Shown here piece after piece: positions 1 to 7,169 of a stretch of DNA of 9,730 nt (position 1 is the stretch's first letter; every line of letters begins with the position of its first letter). Under the pieces are notes generated by a model, which worked only from the letters and a program-made list of their open reading frames with translations, did not search any database and was not told the origin of the DNA. Source of the DNA: Candidatus Zixiibacteriota bacterium (lineage in GTDB: Bacteria; Zixibacteria; MSB-5A5; GN15; PGXB01). The stretch spans positions 1-9,730 of the forward strand of contig JAUVBC010000059.1 of the NCBI GenBank assembly GCA_030591405.1, in the 5' to 3' direction. A program made the position numbers and the translations under genes.

Positions 1-63
1 CTGATAGAACCAATCAAAAAAGAAAAACAAGAGGTCTTCACGCAGGCGGACGGTGATATCTAA
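1..63 (+). CDS. Possible 3' end of a convergent plus-strand gene (partial)
   Basis: The first 20 codons of the window are open in frame 1 and end in TAA at 61-63. The residues are hydrophilic (it begins LIEPIKKEKQ and ends ADGDI). The stop is immediately followed by two hairpins with T-rich tails, which is what the end of a plus-strand gene would look like. No function can be assigned from 20 residues. A second plus-strand frame is also open as far as a stop at 54-56, so the coding call depends on the terminator context. The gene would converge tail-to-tail on the heme operon. Confidence 0.35.
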   Translation: MIEPIKKEKQEVFTQADGDI

Positions 64-79
64 AAGTTTTCACCGTTTT
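50..79 (+). terminator. Hairpin with T tail overlapping the partial gene's stop codon
   Basis: A perfect 7-bp inverted repeat, ACGGTGA (50-56) and TCACCGT (70-76), has a 13-nt loop and is followed by a short T run to 79. The TAA stop of the partial plus-strand frame lies in the loop. It could act alone or as the first of two tandem terminators. The stem is short, so it may be a weak site. Confidence 0.35.
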
Positions 80-85
80 CAAAAC

Positions 86-126
86 AACTCCTCCGGATAT
101 CCTACCCTCCGGGGGAGTTTTATTTT
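86..126 (+). terminator. Rho-independent terminator between convergent transcripts
   Basis: Left arm AACTCCTCCGG (86-96) pairs with CCGGGGGAGTT (109-119) over 11 positions, with one T/G position that is a U-G wobble in the plus-strand RNA. The loop is 12 nt, and TTATTTT follows on the plus strand. In minus-strand RNA the odd position becomes a C-A mismatch, but a T-rich stretch also follows there, so the site may work in both directions. It lies 7 to 47 bp beyond the stop codon of the oxidase gene, so it is also the natural end of the heme operon. Confidence 0.7.
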
Positions 127-132
127 CTGATA

Positions 133-1509
133 TTATTTTGTGAATTTTTGCGCGATAGCATACGATTGTTTGATACAATCATTGAGACCGATACCATAGT
201 AAGCATTGCCGGATATATAAATATTTTCAAATTTCCCAAGTTCCGATTCAATTTCCTTCATAACTTCGCTGTGTCCGATTTTGTACTGCGGGATTCCTTT
301 TTGCCATCTATAAATTGAAGTGATTTCAGGGGCCGCTGCGATACCGATAATAGCATCTAAATCAGATTCGACCTTACTTAGCAAATCTGAGTCAGATAGC
401 TGAAGTGATTCATGGTCACCATCACCTCCGACCATAGATCGAAATTGTACGCAATCTTTAGGAGCACGTTCAGCAAAAATCGATGAGGTCCAGATCGAAC
501 CGAGTATTCTCAAATTCTCCTTTTGCGGAACCAGAAAGCCGAATCCATCCAATGGATGTTTGATATTTGATTTCTGATACCCCTGACAGACAACCGCAAT
601 CGGCGCATAATCGATTTTTGATAATGATTCTGACAAACTTTCCGAAAGTTGTTTTGTGATTTCAGCGGTTATATAAGATGGAGTCGCGATAATAATATGT
701 TTTGCGATTATATTTTGATTATTCTCAAAATGAATTAAATAATTATTTTCTTCTTTAGAAATAGAATTGACTTTTGTATCAAGTTGAATAAAATCGGAAT
801 ATAGTTCCACAAAACGTTCGATGATACCATACAGCCCACCCCGAACCGAGGTCAAACGGCCGCCGGGGCCGCCCGGCCCGCCAGACTTTTTGCCTTCAGT
901 TTTAGCTTTGCGGGATTTTTGTATCATCGCCTTAAAAAGCGAACCGTACTCTTTTTCCATCTCAGCCATAATCGGAAAACATGATTTTAACGATAACCGC
1001 TCGGCCAGTCCGCCAAAAATCCCGGATACCATCGGTTGAATCAGATAATCGGCAGCCTCTTTTCCCATATGCCGTTTGGCAAAATCATACAACGATTCAT
1101 CTTCAGCATCACCCAGATTGGGGCTCAATGGTTCCATCATAACCCGCAGCTTCCCTTTTAAGCTGAGAATATCTGAGGATAGAAATTTGGGCGGGGACAT
1201 CGGTACTTCGCGAAGTTTCCCCTTTCGCAAAATAAATCTTTTACTTGCGTTTTCGTTAGCTCTCTCTAATTGATTGGTCAGTCCGAGTTTATCACAAAGT
1301 TGCAGAGTCAATGGTTCACGGTCAAGAAATCCGTTAGGGCCATGATCAAAGCTGTACCCATCAATAAAATCAGTCCCGATTGTACCACCAGGTTTTGAGT
1401 CGGATTCAAACAGTCTTATATTTATACTGGAATTTTGTTGGCGCAAATAATGCAACGCCGAAAGACCGGAGATACCACCACCGATTATAGCAACATCAAG
1501 CTGAGACAT
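133..1509 (-). CDS. hemG: Protoporphyrinogen oxidase, FAD-dependent HemY type
   Basis: Oxidises protoporphyrinogen IX to protoporphyrin IX using FAD and, in this family, molecular oxygen. The 458 residues match the usual HemY length. The N-terminus has the FAD-binding GGGISG motif at 10-15, followed by the conserved LFESDSKPGGTIGT region (33-46) and FDHGPNGFL (54-62). QPMVSGIFGG (158-167) and the C-terminal FAD-contact region ISGNAYYGIGLNDC (432-445) are also typical. HemY-type enzymes can instead act on coproporphyrinogen III, but the neighbouring HemN and HemH favour protoporphyrinogen. This is the last gene of the operon and overlaps hemH by 14 bp; a GGAG lies 12 nt before ATG, rather far. 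An unusual Gly/Pro stretch occupies residues 210-217, and SESLSESLS (289-297) is a small internal repeat. The family is also called HemY; it is unrelated to E. coli flavodoxin-like HemG. Confidence 0.95.
   Translation of the reverse strand: MSQLDVAIIGGGISGLSALHYLRQQNSSINIRLFESDSKPGGTIGTDFIDGYSFDHGPNGFLDREPLTLQLCDKLGLTNQLERANENASKRFILRKGKLREVPMSPPKFLSSDILSLKGKLRVMMEPLSPNLGDAEDESLYDFAKRHMGKEAADYLIQPMVSGIFGGLAERLSLKSCFPIMAEMEKEYGSLFKAMIQKSRKAKTEGKKSGGPGGPGGRLTSVRGGLYGIIERFVELYSDFIQLDTKVNSISKEENNYLIHFENNQNIIAKHIIIATPSYITAEITKQLSESLSESLSKIDYAPIAVVCQGYQKSNIKHPLDGFGFLVPQKENLRILGSIWTSSIFAERAPKDCVQFRSMVGGDGDHESLQLSDSDLLSKVESDLDAIIGIAAAPEITSIYRWQKGIPQYKIGHSEVMKEIESELGKFENIYISGNAYYGIGLNDCIKQSYAIAQKFTK
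857..882. repeat. 26-base pure G/C tract encoding a GGPGGPGG loop
   Basis: Twenty-six consecutive bases are all G or C, within an otherwise AT-leaning gene. On the coding (minus) strand 859-882 encode residues 210-217, Gly-Gly-Pro-Gly-Gly-Pro-Gly-Gly, as a degenerate 9-bp repeat. It follows a basic stretch (KSRKAKTEGKKS) and precedes the conserved RGGLYG region, where HemY proteins tolerate loop variation. The tract holds several GGCC and GGGCC complements and could form a stable hairpin in DNA or mRNA. Confidence 0.85.
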
Positions 1510-2455
1510 TTTGTTTTATAACTCCATCAATTAGATTCACCAGAACCTCGCTAAACCTGGGATCGTCGTTAAACATCGGCATCCGTCTGATTTTGCCTTT
1601 TGTTTTCTCACCCAATTTTTCGGCCAGTTCAACATCTATTTCGTACAAAGTCTCAATATGATCGCAAACAAAACTTATCGGCACAACAAAAATAGATTTT
1701 CCGTTATCAAGCAGTTTGCCCGCTGTCTCAATTGTATCGGGACCGACCCAGTTAACCGGACCGGTCCTGCTCTGAAATGAGACATAATATTCTAGACCAT
1801 TTGCCGCTGACTTTGCGGTTGTTTTAATCTGATCAACATACGGATCGCCGTCATCAACAAATTCTTGTGGAAGCGCATGCGCCGAGAAAAGGAGGACATC
1901 GTCCTCTTTTTTATTGGCGGCGATATATTCGCGAAGTAAAGCAATATAATTACTGTCATCATGGAAATCTTTTATAAATGAATAAACAGAATTATTCTTT
2001 TTTTGTATCTTTTTAATTTCATCAAAACATGAGCCGGTGGTTGCCTTGCTATACTGAGGATACATCGGCAGAAATATGATTTGATCATATTCTTCATTAC
2101 TAATTTTATCCATAACATCTTCTATGTATGGCTCAAAATATCTCATTGCCACAACACACTTTATTCCTGACACTGACTGAGATAATTTCTCTTCTATCTG
2201 TTCCGCCTGCTTTTTTGTCCAACTAAGCAGCGGTGAACCACCACCAATTAGATTATAGCGAGCTTTTACTTTTGAAGAACGCACCATTGAAATGAATCTG
2301 GCCAGCGGTTTTTGAAACAAAGGACCACCCGGCTGCTTGATTAATGCTCGGTCAGAAAATATGTTATAAAGATATTTGGGGATATCGTCGGTGCTGTTGG
2401 GACCGCCCATCGCGAGAAGAACCACGCATATATTTTTATTTAACCCGATACTCAT
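1496..2455 (-). CDS. hemH: Ferrochelatase (protoporphyrin type)
   Basis: Inserts Fe2+ into protoporphyrin IX, the last step of heme synthesis. The 319 residues are the normal bacterial length. Visible motifs are LLAMGGPN (13-20); SAHALPQEF (191-199), whose H193 is the expected metal/porphyrin catalytic histidine; the GDPYVDQI segment (203-210); SFQSRTGPVNWVGPDT (226-241); and SFVCDHIETLYEID (261-274), whose E268 is the second conserved catalytic residue. The GGP form of the first motif resembles protoporphyrin ferrochelatases rather than the AYGTP form of Gram-positive coproporphyrin ferrochelatases. No C-terminal cysteine set for a [2Fe-2S] cluster is seen. The ATG directly follows the TAA of hemN with no gap, and no clear Shine-Dalgarno is visible, so translation is probably coupled to hemN. 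The end overlaps the oxidase start by 14 bp. Confidence 0.96.
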   Translation of the reverse strand: MSIGLNKNICVVLLAMGGPNSTDDIPKYLYNIFSDRALIKQPGGPLFQKPLARFISMVRSSKVKARYNLIGGGSPLLSWTKKQAEQIEEKLSQSVSGIKCVVAMRYFEPYIEDVMDKISNEEYDQIIFLPMYPQYSKATTGSCFDEIKKIQKKNNSVYSFIKDFHDDSNYIALLREYIAANKKEDDVLLFSAHALPQEFVDDGDPYVDQIKTTAKSAANGLEYYVSFQSRTGPVNWVGPDTIETAGKLLDNGKSIFVVPISFVCDHIETLYEIDVELAEKLGEKTKGKIRRMPMFNDDPRFSEVLVNLIDGVIKQNVSA

Positions 2456-3850
2456 TTAGATTGTCCGGGAAAACGTTGTCCCTTTCGAATCTGGTTTGGC
2501 CAGGTAGGTGTCATAGGTCATCGCGATATTTCGCACAAAAGTTCTTCCCAGCGGTGTTATCTCAAGGCCATGTTCGATTCGTTTCAAAAAGCCATCATTT
2601 ATAAACTCATCAAGTCGAGTGTCTTCATCTTTAAAATAGTCTGAGTACTCAACGCCAAATTTTTCTTTTAGTTTTGCAAACTCAAGTTTGAAATTGCACA
2701 TCAATGATGTAATCAGATACTGTCGAATCAGATCATCTTCGCTTAATTTTTTGCCCCGGAAAATCGCCCAATTGAGCTCGTTTACAGATTTCTGATATTT
2801 ATTCAAAGTCGAGATATTCTGAAAAAAGGAATTTCTAATATATCCGATTGAAGACATTCCAAAACCGATCATTTCATCGGATGACTGCACCGTATATCCC
2901 ATAAAATTACGAAAGAGACGACCATCGTTTTGTGCTATTGACAACTCATCTTCCGGCAGTGCAAAATGATCCATACCTATCTGACGATAACCGGCTCCGG
3001 TAAAATGTTCCACTGCCAACGAAAACAGTTGGTATTTTTTTTCAGCCGGAGGAAGTTCATCGGCATTAATTTTAGCTTGATTGGCGCGCATCTTCGGCAG
3101 ATAAGCAAATGAATAAACGGCGAGACGATCCGGTCTCATTTCAATCGCTTTTTCCAGAGTCTCCGCAAAACTTTTCGGCGTCTGGAGCGGAAGACCATAA
3201 ATCAAATCAAAATTGATTCCCTTAAATCCCAGCGACCGGCAGACATCAACTTTTTCCTGAACAACTTCGATCGGCTGTTTACGTCCGATTGCTTCCTGAA
3301 CATCAGAGTCAAAATCCTGCACCCCCAGGGAGACCCGGTTAAAGCCCCGTTTGGACAGAAATTCCAACTGCTCATTAGATGTTATCCGGGGGTCGATCTC
3401 AATCGATTTTTCGCCATCTTTTTCAAACGAAAACAGGCTCTCCAAACGGTCCATCATACTTCCGAATTCATCATTATTCAGATAAGTCGGAGTACCGCCA
3501 CCGAAATGAAGCTGGCTTACTTTTTTACGATCACCCAACAGCTCGGCTGTTTTATCCATCTCATTGAAAAGGCAATCGAGATAATTCTTTACCGCATCGG
3601 TCTGTTCACTAACTGTCGTGTTGCATCCGCAATAGTAACAGCGCTTGCGACAGAATGGAATATGACAATAAATCGCCAGCGGTTTATCTGTTTTTGCCGA
3701 GGCTTCTTTCAGAGCAAGCCGATACTGACCGATACCGACCAAATCGGACCAGACAGGCACAGTTGGATAACTTGTATAACGTGGTCCCGGGCGATCATAC
3801 TTCCTAAGAAGTTCAATCGGAACCATCATTGAATTTTTATTATTATTCAT
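2456..3850 (-). CDS. hemN: Oxygen-independent coproporphyrinogen III oxidase (radical SAM)
   Basis: Catalyses the anaerobic decarboxylation of coproporphyrinogen III to protoporphyrinogen IX using S-adenosylmethionine and a [4Fe-4S] cluster. The 464 residues are close to the length of genuine HemN. The radical SAM motif is CRKRCYYCGC, with C67, C71 and C74 as cluster ligands and C76 the extra cysteine seen in HemN. GGGTP (117-121) is the SAM-binding motif. The N-terminal RPGPRYTSYPT (20-30) and the YSFAYLPKMRANQAKI segment are typical of HemN and absent from many HemN-like (HemW) proteins. A HemN C-terminal domain follows (ISTLNKYQKSVN, then LIRQYLITSLMCN). The start gives an N-terminal stretch of asparagines; M8 and M9 are alternatives, but a GGA 8 nt before M1 favours M1. 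It starts 2 nt after the hemE stop and abuts hemH. Confidence 0.96.
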   Translation of the reverse strand: MNNNKNSMMVPIELLRKYDRPGPRYTSYPTVPVWSDLVGIGQYRLALKEASAKTDKPLAIYCHIPFCRKRCYYCGCNTTVSEQTDAVKNYLDCLFNEMDKTAELLGDRKKVSQLHFGGGTPTYLNNDEFGSMMDRLESLFSFEKDGEKSIEIDPRITSNEQLEFLSKRGFNRVSLGVQDFDSDVQEAIGRKQPIEVVQEKVDVCRSLGFKGINFDLIYGLPLQTPKSFAETLEKAIEMRPDRLAVYSFAYLPKMRANQAKINADELPPAEKKYQLFSLAVEHFTGAGYRQIGMDHFALPEDELSIAQNDGRLFRNFMGYTVQSSDEMIGFGMSSIGYIRNSFFQNISTLNKYQKSVNELNWAIFRGKKLSEDDLIRQYLITSLMCNFKLEFAKLKEKFGVEYSDYFKDEDTRLDEFINDGFLKRIEHGLEITPLGRTFVRNIAMTYDTYLAKPDSKGTTFSRTI

Positions 3851-3852
3851 TT

Positions 3853-4878
3853 TTAATTCCGATAATTGTGCACCGTATCAACTAATATCTTAACCGATTC
3901 AAGCGGTGTCTCAGGAAGAATCCCATGCCCAAGATTAAAAATCAGGCGATCATAATTTTCCAATGAATCAAGAATTTGTAATGTTTTTTCTTTGACATGC
4001 TCCGGTGTCCCAAAAAGCACGGTCGGGTCAAGATTCCCCTGCACCGCCTTATTCGGAAGAGCAGTCATCGCCTGGTTGAGTTTGGTGCGATAATCAACAC
4101 CAATAACTTCACTATCAAGATCCTTTAGCAGATCGAGGTATGGTGCAACATTATTGACAAAAAGTATTCTCGGTATCTTTAAATCTGATAATTTCCCAAA
4201 TATTTTATTAACCGGCTTGATTACCCAGCGAGCAAAATCATCATGAGATAATATCCCTCCCCAGCTCTCAAACAGTTGCACCGTTTCGGCACCAGCTTCG
4301 ATCTGGGTCCGCAGATAAGCGGCAAGAGCATCGGCCAAAAAATCAAACAGTTCTTCGGCGACATCGGGTGACTGATGCAAAAACTTTTTGGCAGAATTAA
4401 ATGTTTTTGATCCCTGTCCCTCTATCAAATAGCAGGCGAGGGTGAAAGGTGAACCGGCAAAGCCGATTAATGGGACATCAGGTAGTATTTTTTTAATTTC
4501 CCTGATACCATCCAAAGCAAAAGAGAGATCTTTTACCGGATTTATTGGTCTCATTCGCCGGACATCATCAATTGTACTTATCGGGTTGCTGATTTTTGGC
4601 CCGCCATCGGGAAAAGAAACGTCAAGTCCCATCGGTTCCAGCATCGTTAAAATATCAGAAAATAAAATTGCGGCATCAAGATCAAAGCGCCTTATAGGTT
4701 GATCGACTACTTCGGCAATTATTTTTGGAGATCGGCACAATTGCTGAAATGAAACTTCTTCGCGTACTTTCAAATATTCAGGAAGGTATCGCCCGGCCTG
4801 ACGCATGATCCAGATCGGGATTTTACCGGAATTGCGGCCATAGCAGGCCTTGATAAAACTGCTGTTGGCTACTCCCAC
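3853..4878 (-). CDS. hemE: Uroporphyrinogen III decarboxylase
   Basis: Removes four acetate carboxyls from uroporphyrinogen III to give coproporphyrinogen III. The protein is cofactor-free and cytosolic. The 341 residues are typical. The signature WIMRQAGRYLPEY (23-35) provides the substrate-binding R26 and R30. FSDIL (73-77) provides the key aspartate D75. GFAGSPFTLACYLIEG (139-154) holds Y150, FESWGG (203-208) holds the conserved serine, and FNLGHGILPETP (314-325) holds H318. The start is GTG, inside the last codons of hemL, giving a 10-bp overlap. The GTG is supported by a perfect AGGAGG seven bases upstream, the strongest ribosome-binding site of the operon, and by the protein beginning just before the conserved SSFIKAC region. 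Confidence 0.97.
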   Translation of the reverse strand: MGVANSSFIKACYGRNSGKIPIWIMRQAGRYLPEYLKVREEVSFQQLCRSPKIIAEVVDQPIRRFDLDAAILFSDILTMLEPMGLDVSFPDGGPKISNPISTIDDVRRMRPINPVKDLSFALDGIREIKKILPDVPLIGFAGSPFTLACYLIEGQGSKTFNSAKKFLHQSPDVAEELFDFLADALAAYLRTQIEAGAETVQLFESWGGILSHDDFARWVIKPVNKIFGKLSDLKIPRILFVNNVAPYLDLLKDLDSEVIGVDYRTKLNQAMTALPNKAVQGNLDPTVLFGTPEHVKEKTLQILDSLENYDRLIFNLGHGILPETPLESVKILVDTVHNYRN

Positions 4879-6161
4879 TGATGCGCCTCCTGTTTGATAT
4901 TTTTGGCCAGGATGTCGGCGGCATCATCAAGCATTTCATTTGTATGTGCGGCGGATAAAAAGCAGACTTCATATCCTGACGGAGGCAGATAGATACCATC
5001 ATTGAGGACCGCTTCATGCATCCGATTAAAATGCGAGATACCATCAGGATCAATATCTCCGGCTGAGTGTGGAAGATCTTTCTGAAAAACAATCCAGAAA
5101 ATAGAGGCTATTCCCGGTACATTTATAACACTGCCATTAATTTTACTAAGTAGTTTTGACACAAAACGGCGATTTTTCTCTTCAAGTTCGGCATAAATTT
5201 TTCCATCGGCCAATTTTTCAAGAGCAGCCAAACCTGCGGCCATCGCCACCGGATTGCCTGATAATGTCCCAGCCTGATAAACAGGTCCCAATGGTGAAAG
5301 TTTACTCATAATTTCGGTGCTGCCGCCAAAGGCGCCAACCGGCATCCCGCCGCCGATAATTTTGCCATAGGTCACCAGATCAGGCGGGACAGCGTAATAA
5401 GCCGAGGCTCCGCCCATACCAAGACGAAAACCGGTGATCACTTCATCCATTATTAATAAAGCACCATGTTTCTGCGTCAGCGCCCGCAGCATACGCATAA
5501 ATTCATGGCTTTGAATCAGAAGACCATTATTGGCCGGGACACCTTCAATAATTACTGCAGCAAGTTTATCACCATTTTTATTGAAAAAATTATTTAGCGC
5601 TTCTTCATCGTTTAATGGAAGGACCGCAGTATGACTGGTGATTGCTTCCGGAACACCGGCCGATGATGGTTGTCCAAAAGTTGCCAGCCCGGAACCGGCC
5701 TTGACTAAAAGATGATCACTATGACCGTGATAACAGCCGTCAAATTTTAGAATTAAATCGCGCCCCGTATATCCGCGAGCAAGACGAATCGCCGACATCA
5801 CCGCTTCGGTTCCCGATGAAACAAATCTGATACTCCCAACCGCATCAATCTTGTCGATTATAAAATTGGCTAGTTTATATTCGGCCTCGGTTGAGGCTCC
5901 ATAGGTCAGACCGAGATCGATCTGTTTTTTTACAGCCTTAGCGACATCCGGGTCACAATGTCCCAGAATCAATGGTCCCCATGAGTTGCAAAAATCGAGA
6001 TAACGGTTACCATCGACATCATAGAGATAGGCACCCTCTCCCTTTTTTATTATCCGGGGAATCCCGCCAACCGATTTAAAAGCACGCACCGGAGAGTTTA
6101 CTCCGCCCGGCATTACCTGACAGGCCAATTCATATATCTTTTGCGATTTTTCAGTTTTCAT
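4869..6161 (-). CDS. hemL: Glutamate-1-semialdehyde 2,1-aminomutase
   Basis: A PLP-dependent aminomutase that converts glutamate-1-semialdehyde to 5-aminolevulinate, the second step of the C5 pathway. The 430 residues match the family. Visible features are PGGVNSPVRAF (18-28) at the N-terminus, SSGTEAVMSAIRLARG (115-130) for PLP phosphate binding, YHGHSD (144-149), MDEVITGFR (238-246) with D239 contacting the pyridine nitrogen, and YGKIIGGGMPVGAFGG (265-280) with K267 as the Schiff-base lysine. AGTLSGNPVAMAAG (297-310) follows. The presence of hemL and hemA shows the C5 route, not ALA synthase. The gene follows a 96-bp gap after hemC, the only real break in the operon, and no strong Shine-Dalgarno precedes the ATG. 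It overlaps hemE by 10 bp. Confidence 0.97.
   Translation of the reverse strand: MKTEKSQKIYELACQVMPGGVNSPVRAFKSVGGIPRIIKKGEGAYLYDVDGNRYLDFCNSWGPLILGHCDPDVAKAVKKQIDLGLTYGASTEAEYKLANFIIDKIDAVGSIRFVSSGTEAVMSAIRLARGYTGRDLILKFDGCYHGHSDHLLVKAGSGLATFGQPSSAGVPEAITSHTAVLPLNDEEALNNFFNKNGDKLAAVIIEGVPANNGLLIQSHEFMRMLRALTQKHGALLIMDEVITGFRLGMGGASAYYAVPPDLVTYGKIIGGGMPVGAFGGSTEIMSKLSPLGPVYQAGTLSGNPVAMAAGLAALEKLADGKIYAELEEKNRRFVSKLLSKINGSVINVPGIASIFWIVFQKDLPHSAGDIDPDGISHFNRMHEAVLNDGIYLPPSGYEVCFLSAAHTNEMLDDAADILAKNIKQEAHQWE
4886..4891 (-). promoter_or_regulatory. Strong ribosome-binding site deciding the hemE GTG start
   Basis: AGGAGG on the minus strand lies 7 nt before the GTG at 4878-4876, within the 3' end of hemL. 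No other gene in the operon has so complete a Shine-Dalgarno. It identifies GTG as the hemE start and would allow hemE to be translated independently of hemL. Confidence 0.8.
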
Positions 6162-6257
6162 TTTTAGTTCTATCTTATTCCGCTCGGTTTATAAAATATC
6201 TGTTTTAGTTATTACGACCCACAACCATCATAAATTAGCAATTACTTTTTGAAAATG
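6162..6257 (-). other. 96-bp gap between hemC and hemL
   Basis: AT-rich non-coding stretch, the only spacing above 2 bp between the seven heme genes. I see no GC-rich hairpin that would end the hemC transcript and no convincing promoter. TTGTGG followed 18 nt later by GATATT on the minus strand is a poor candidate at best. No recognisable remnant of hemB or hemD is present, although those genes often sit at this place in heme clusters. Confidence 0.6.
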
Positions 6258-7169
6258 TTATTTTAAAATTAATTGATTATAGACGCTGTCGACAATATTT
6301 TCGGCATTATCCCCGGATTCCTCAACACGCCTTAAACCAACCCATTGGTCGTTTTTGCTCTCTCCAAGAATTGCGGTAAGATTCAATTGTCCTTCTGATA
6401 TTGATGAATATACCCCCAGCGGTAGAGAACACCCGGCATCAAATTTTGCCAACAGGCCCCGTTCAAGTTTGGTTTCAAGTGCCACTTTAGGAGAATTTAA
6501 CTGCCCGATAATATTCTCCGTATCGGGATCATCTTTTCGAATCTGAATGCCCAGAACTCCCTGAGCCGGAGCAGGTAAAAACTTCTTTGGATCAAGTCTG
6601 ATAACTTTGAGATCAGACAAATCAAGCTCAAGCCTGTCTATCCCGGCGGCGGCAATAATAATGGCATCGTATAAACCATCGCGCAATTTATTAACTCGGG
6701 TCGGGACATTCCCTCTTAAATCTTTAATTTCCAATGAGGGCGCATAATAGGTTATCTGGCATTTGCGGCGAGCCGAACTGGTTCCAATAACAGAATCTGA
6801 TTTAATCGGTAAGAGGCCATCGCCATCAAATTTGTCGCGATTAATAAGCAGCACTTCGCGCCGATCAGCTCTGAATCCAACGGCACCGACTTTTAATCCA
6901 TCCGGCTGTGAAGTCATCATATCTTTAAGTGAATGAACCGCCAGATCAATTTCCTTATTTAAAAGCGCCTCTTCCAGCTCCTTGGTGAAAAAACCTTTTC
7001 CCTCGAGTTTGTCAAACGAAACATTATCGATTATATCGCCGGTAGTTTTGATGATTTTGATATCAGATTTACAATTATATTTTGAAATAAGAAATTCCTG
7101 AATAAAATTCGCCTGCCACAGAGCCAACTGGGAGCCGCGGGAACCTAAAATCAAACGGACTGAACTCAT
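6258..7169 (-). CDS. hemC: Hydroxymethylbilane synthase (porphobilinogen deaminase)
   Basis: Polymerises four porphobilinogens into hydroxymethylbilane, using a covalently bound dipyrromethane cofactor. The 303 residues are the normal length. Visible motifs are LGSRGSQLALWQA (8-20); KTTGDIID (41-48); DLAVHSLKDM (75-84), whose D83 is the catalytic aspartate; GTSSARRKCQ (129-138) with the substrate-binding arginines; IKDLRGNVPTRVNKL (148-162); PAPAQGVLGIQ (199-209); and DAGCSLPLGVY (244-254), whose C247 anchors the cofactor. The ATG overlaps the hemA stop as ATGA (4 bp), so translation is probably coupled. No strong Shine-Dalgarno is visible. The porphobilinogen it consumes needs HemB, and its product needs HemD; neither is in the window. 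Confidence 0.97.
   Translation of the reverse strand: MSSVRLILGSRGSQLALWQANFIQEFLISKYNCKSDIKIIKTTGDIIDNVSFDKLEGKGFFTKELEEALLNKEIDLAVHSLKDMMTSQPDGLKVGAVGFRADRREVLLINRDKFDGDGLLPIKSDSVIGTSSARRKCQITYYAPSLEIKDLRGNVPTRVNKLRDGLYDAIIIAAAGIDRLELDLSDLKVIRLDPKKFLPAPAQGVLGIQIRKDDPDTENIIGQLNSPKVALETKLERGLLAKFDAGCSLPLGVYSSISEGQLNLTAILGESKNDQWVGLRRVEESGDNAENIVDSVYNQLILK

Noticed and set aside
821..1039. Plus-strand frame with a PPGPPGPP collagen-like stretch
   Set aside because: The repeat is the antisense reading of the G/C tract encoding GGPGGPGG in the oxidase; nothing else supports a gene.
2344..2604. Plus-strand open frame of 86 codons
   Set aside because: It lies antisense across the hemH/hemN junction, both clear family members, and its translation has no recognisable motif or ribosome-binding site.
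3506..3832. Plus-strand open frame of 108 codons
   Set aside because: Antisense to the 5' part of hemN, including the radical SAM cysteines; a shadow of a conserved gene.
4823..5092. Minus-strand open frame of 89 codons across the hemL/hemE junction
   Set aside because: Out of frame with both genes, whose conserved motifs are intact, so it is a frame shadow and not a frameshifted fragment.
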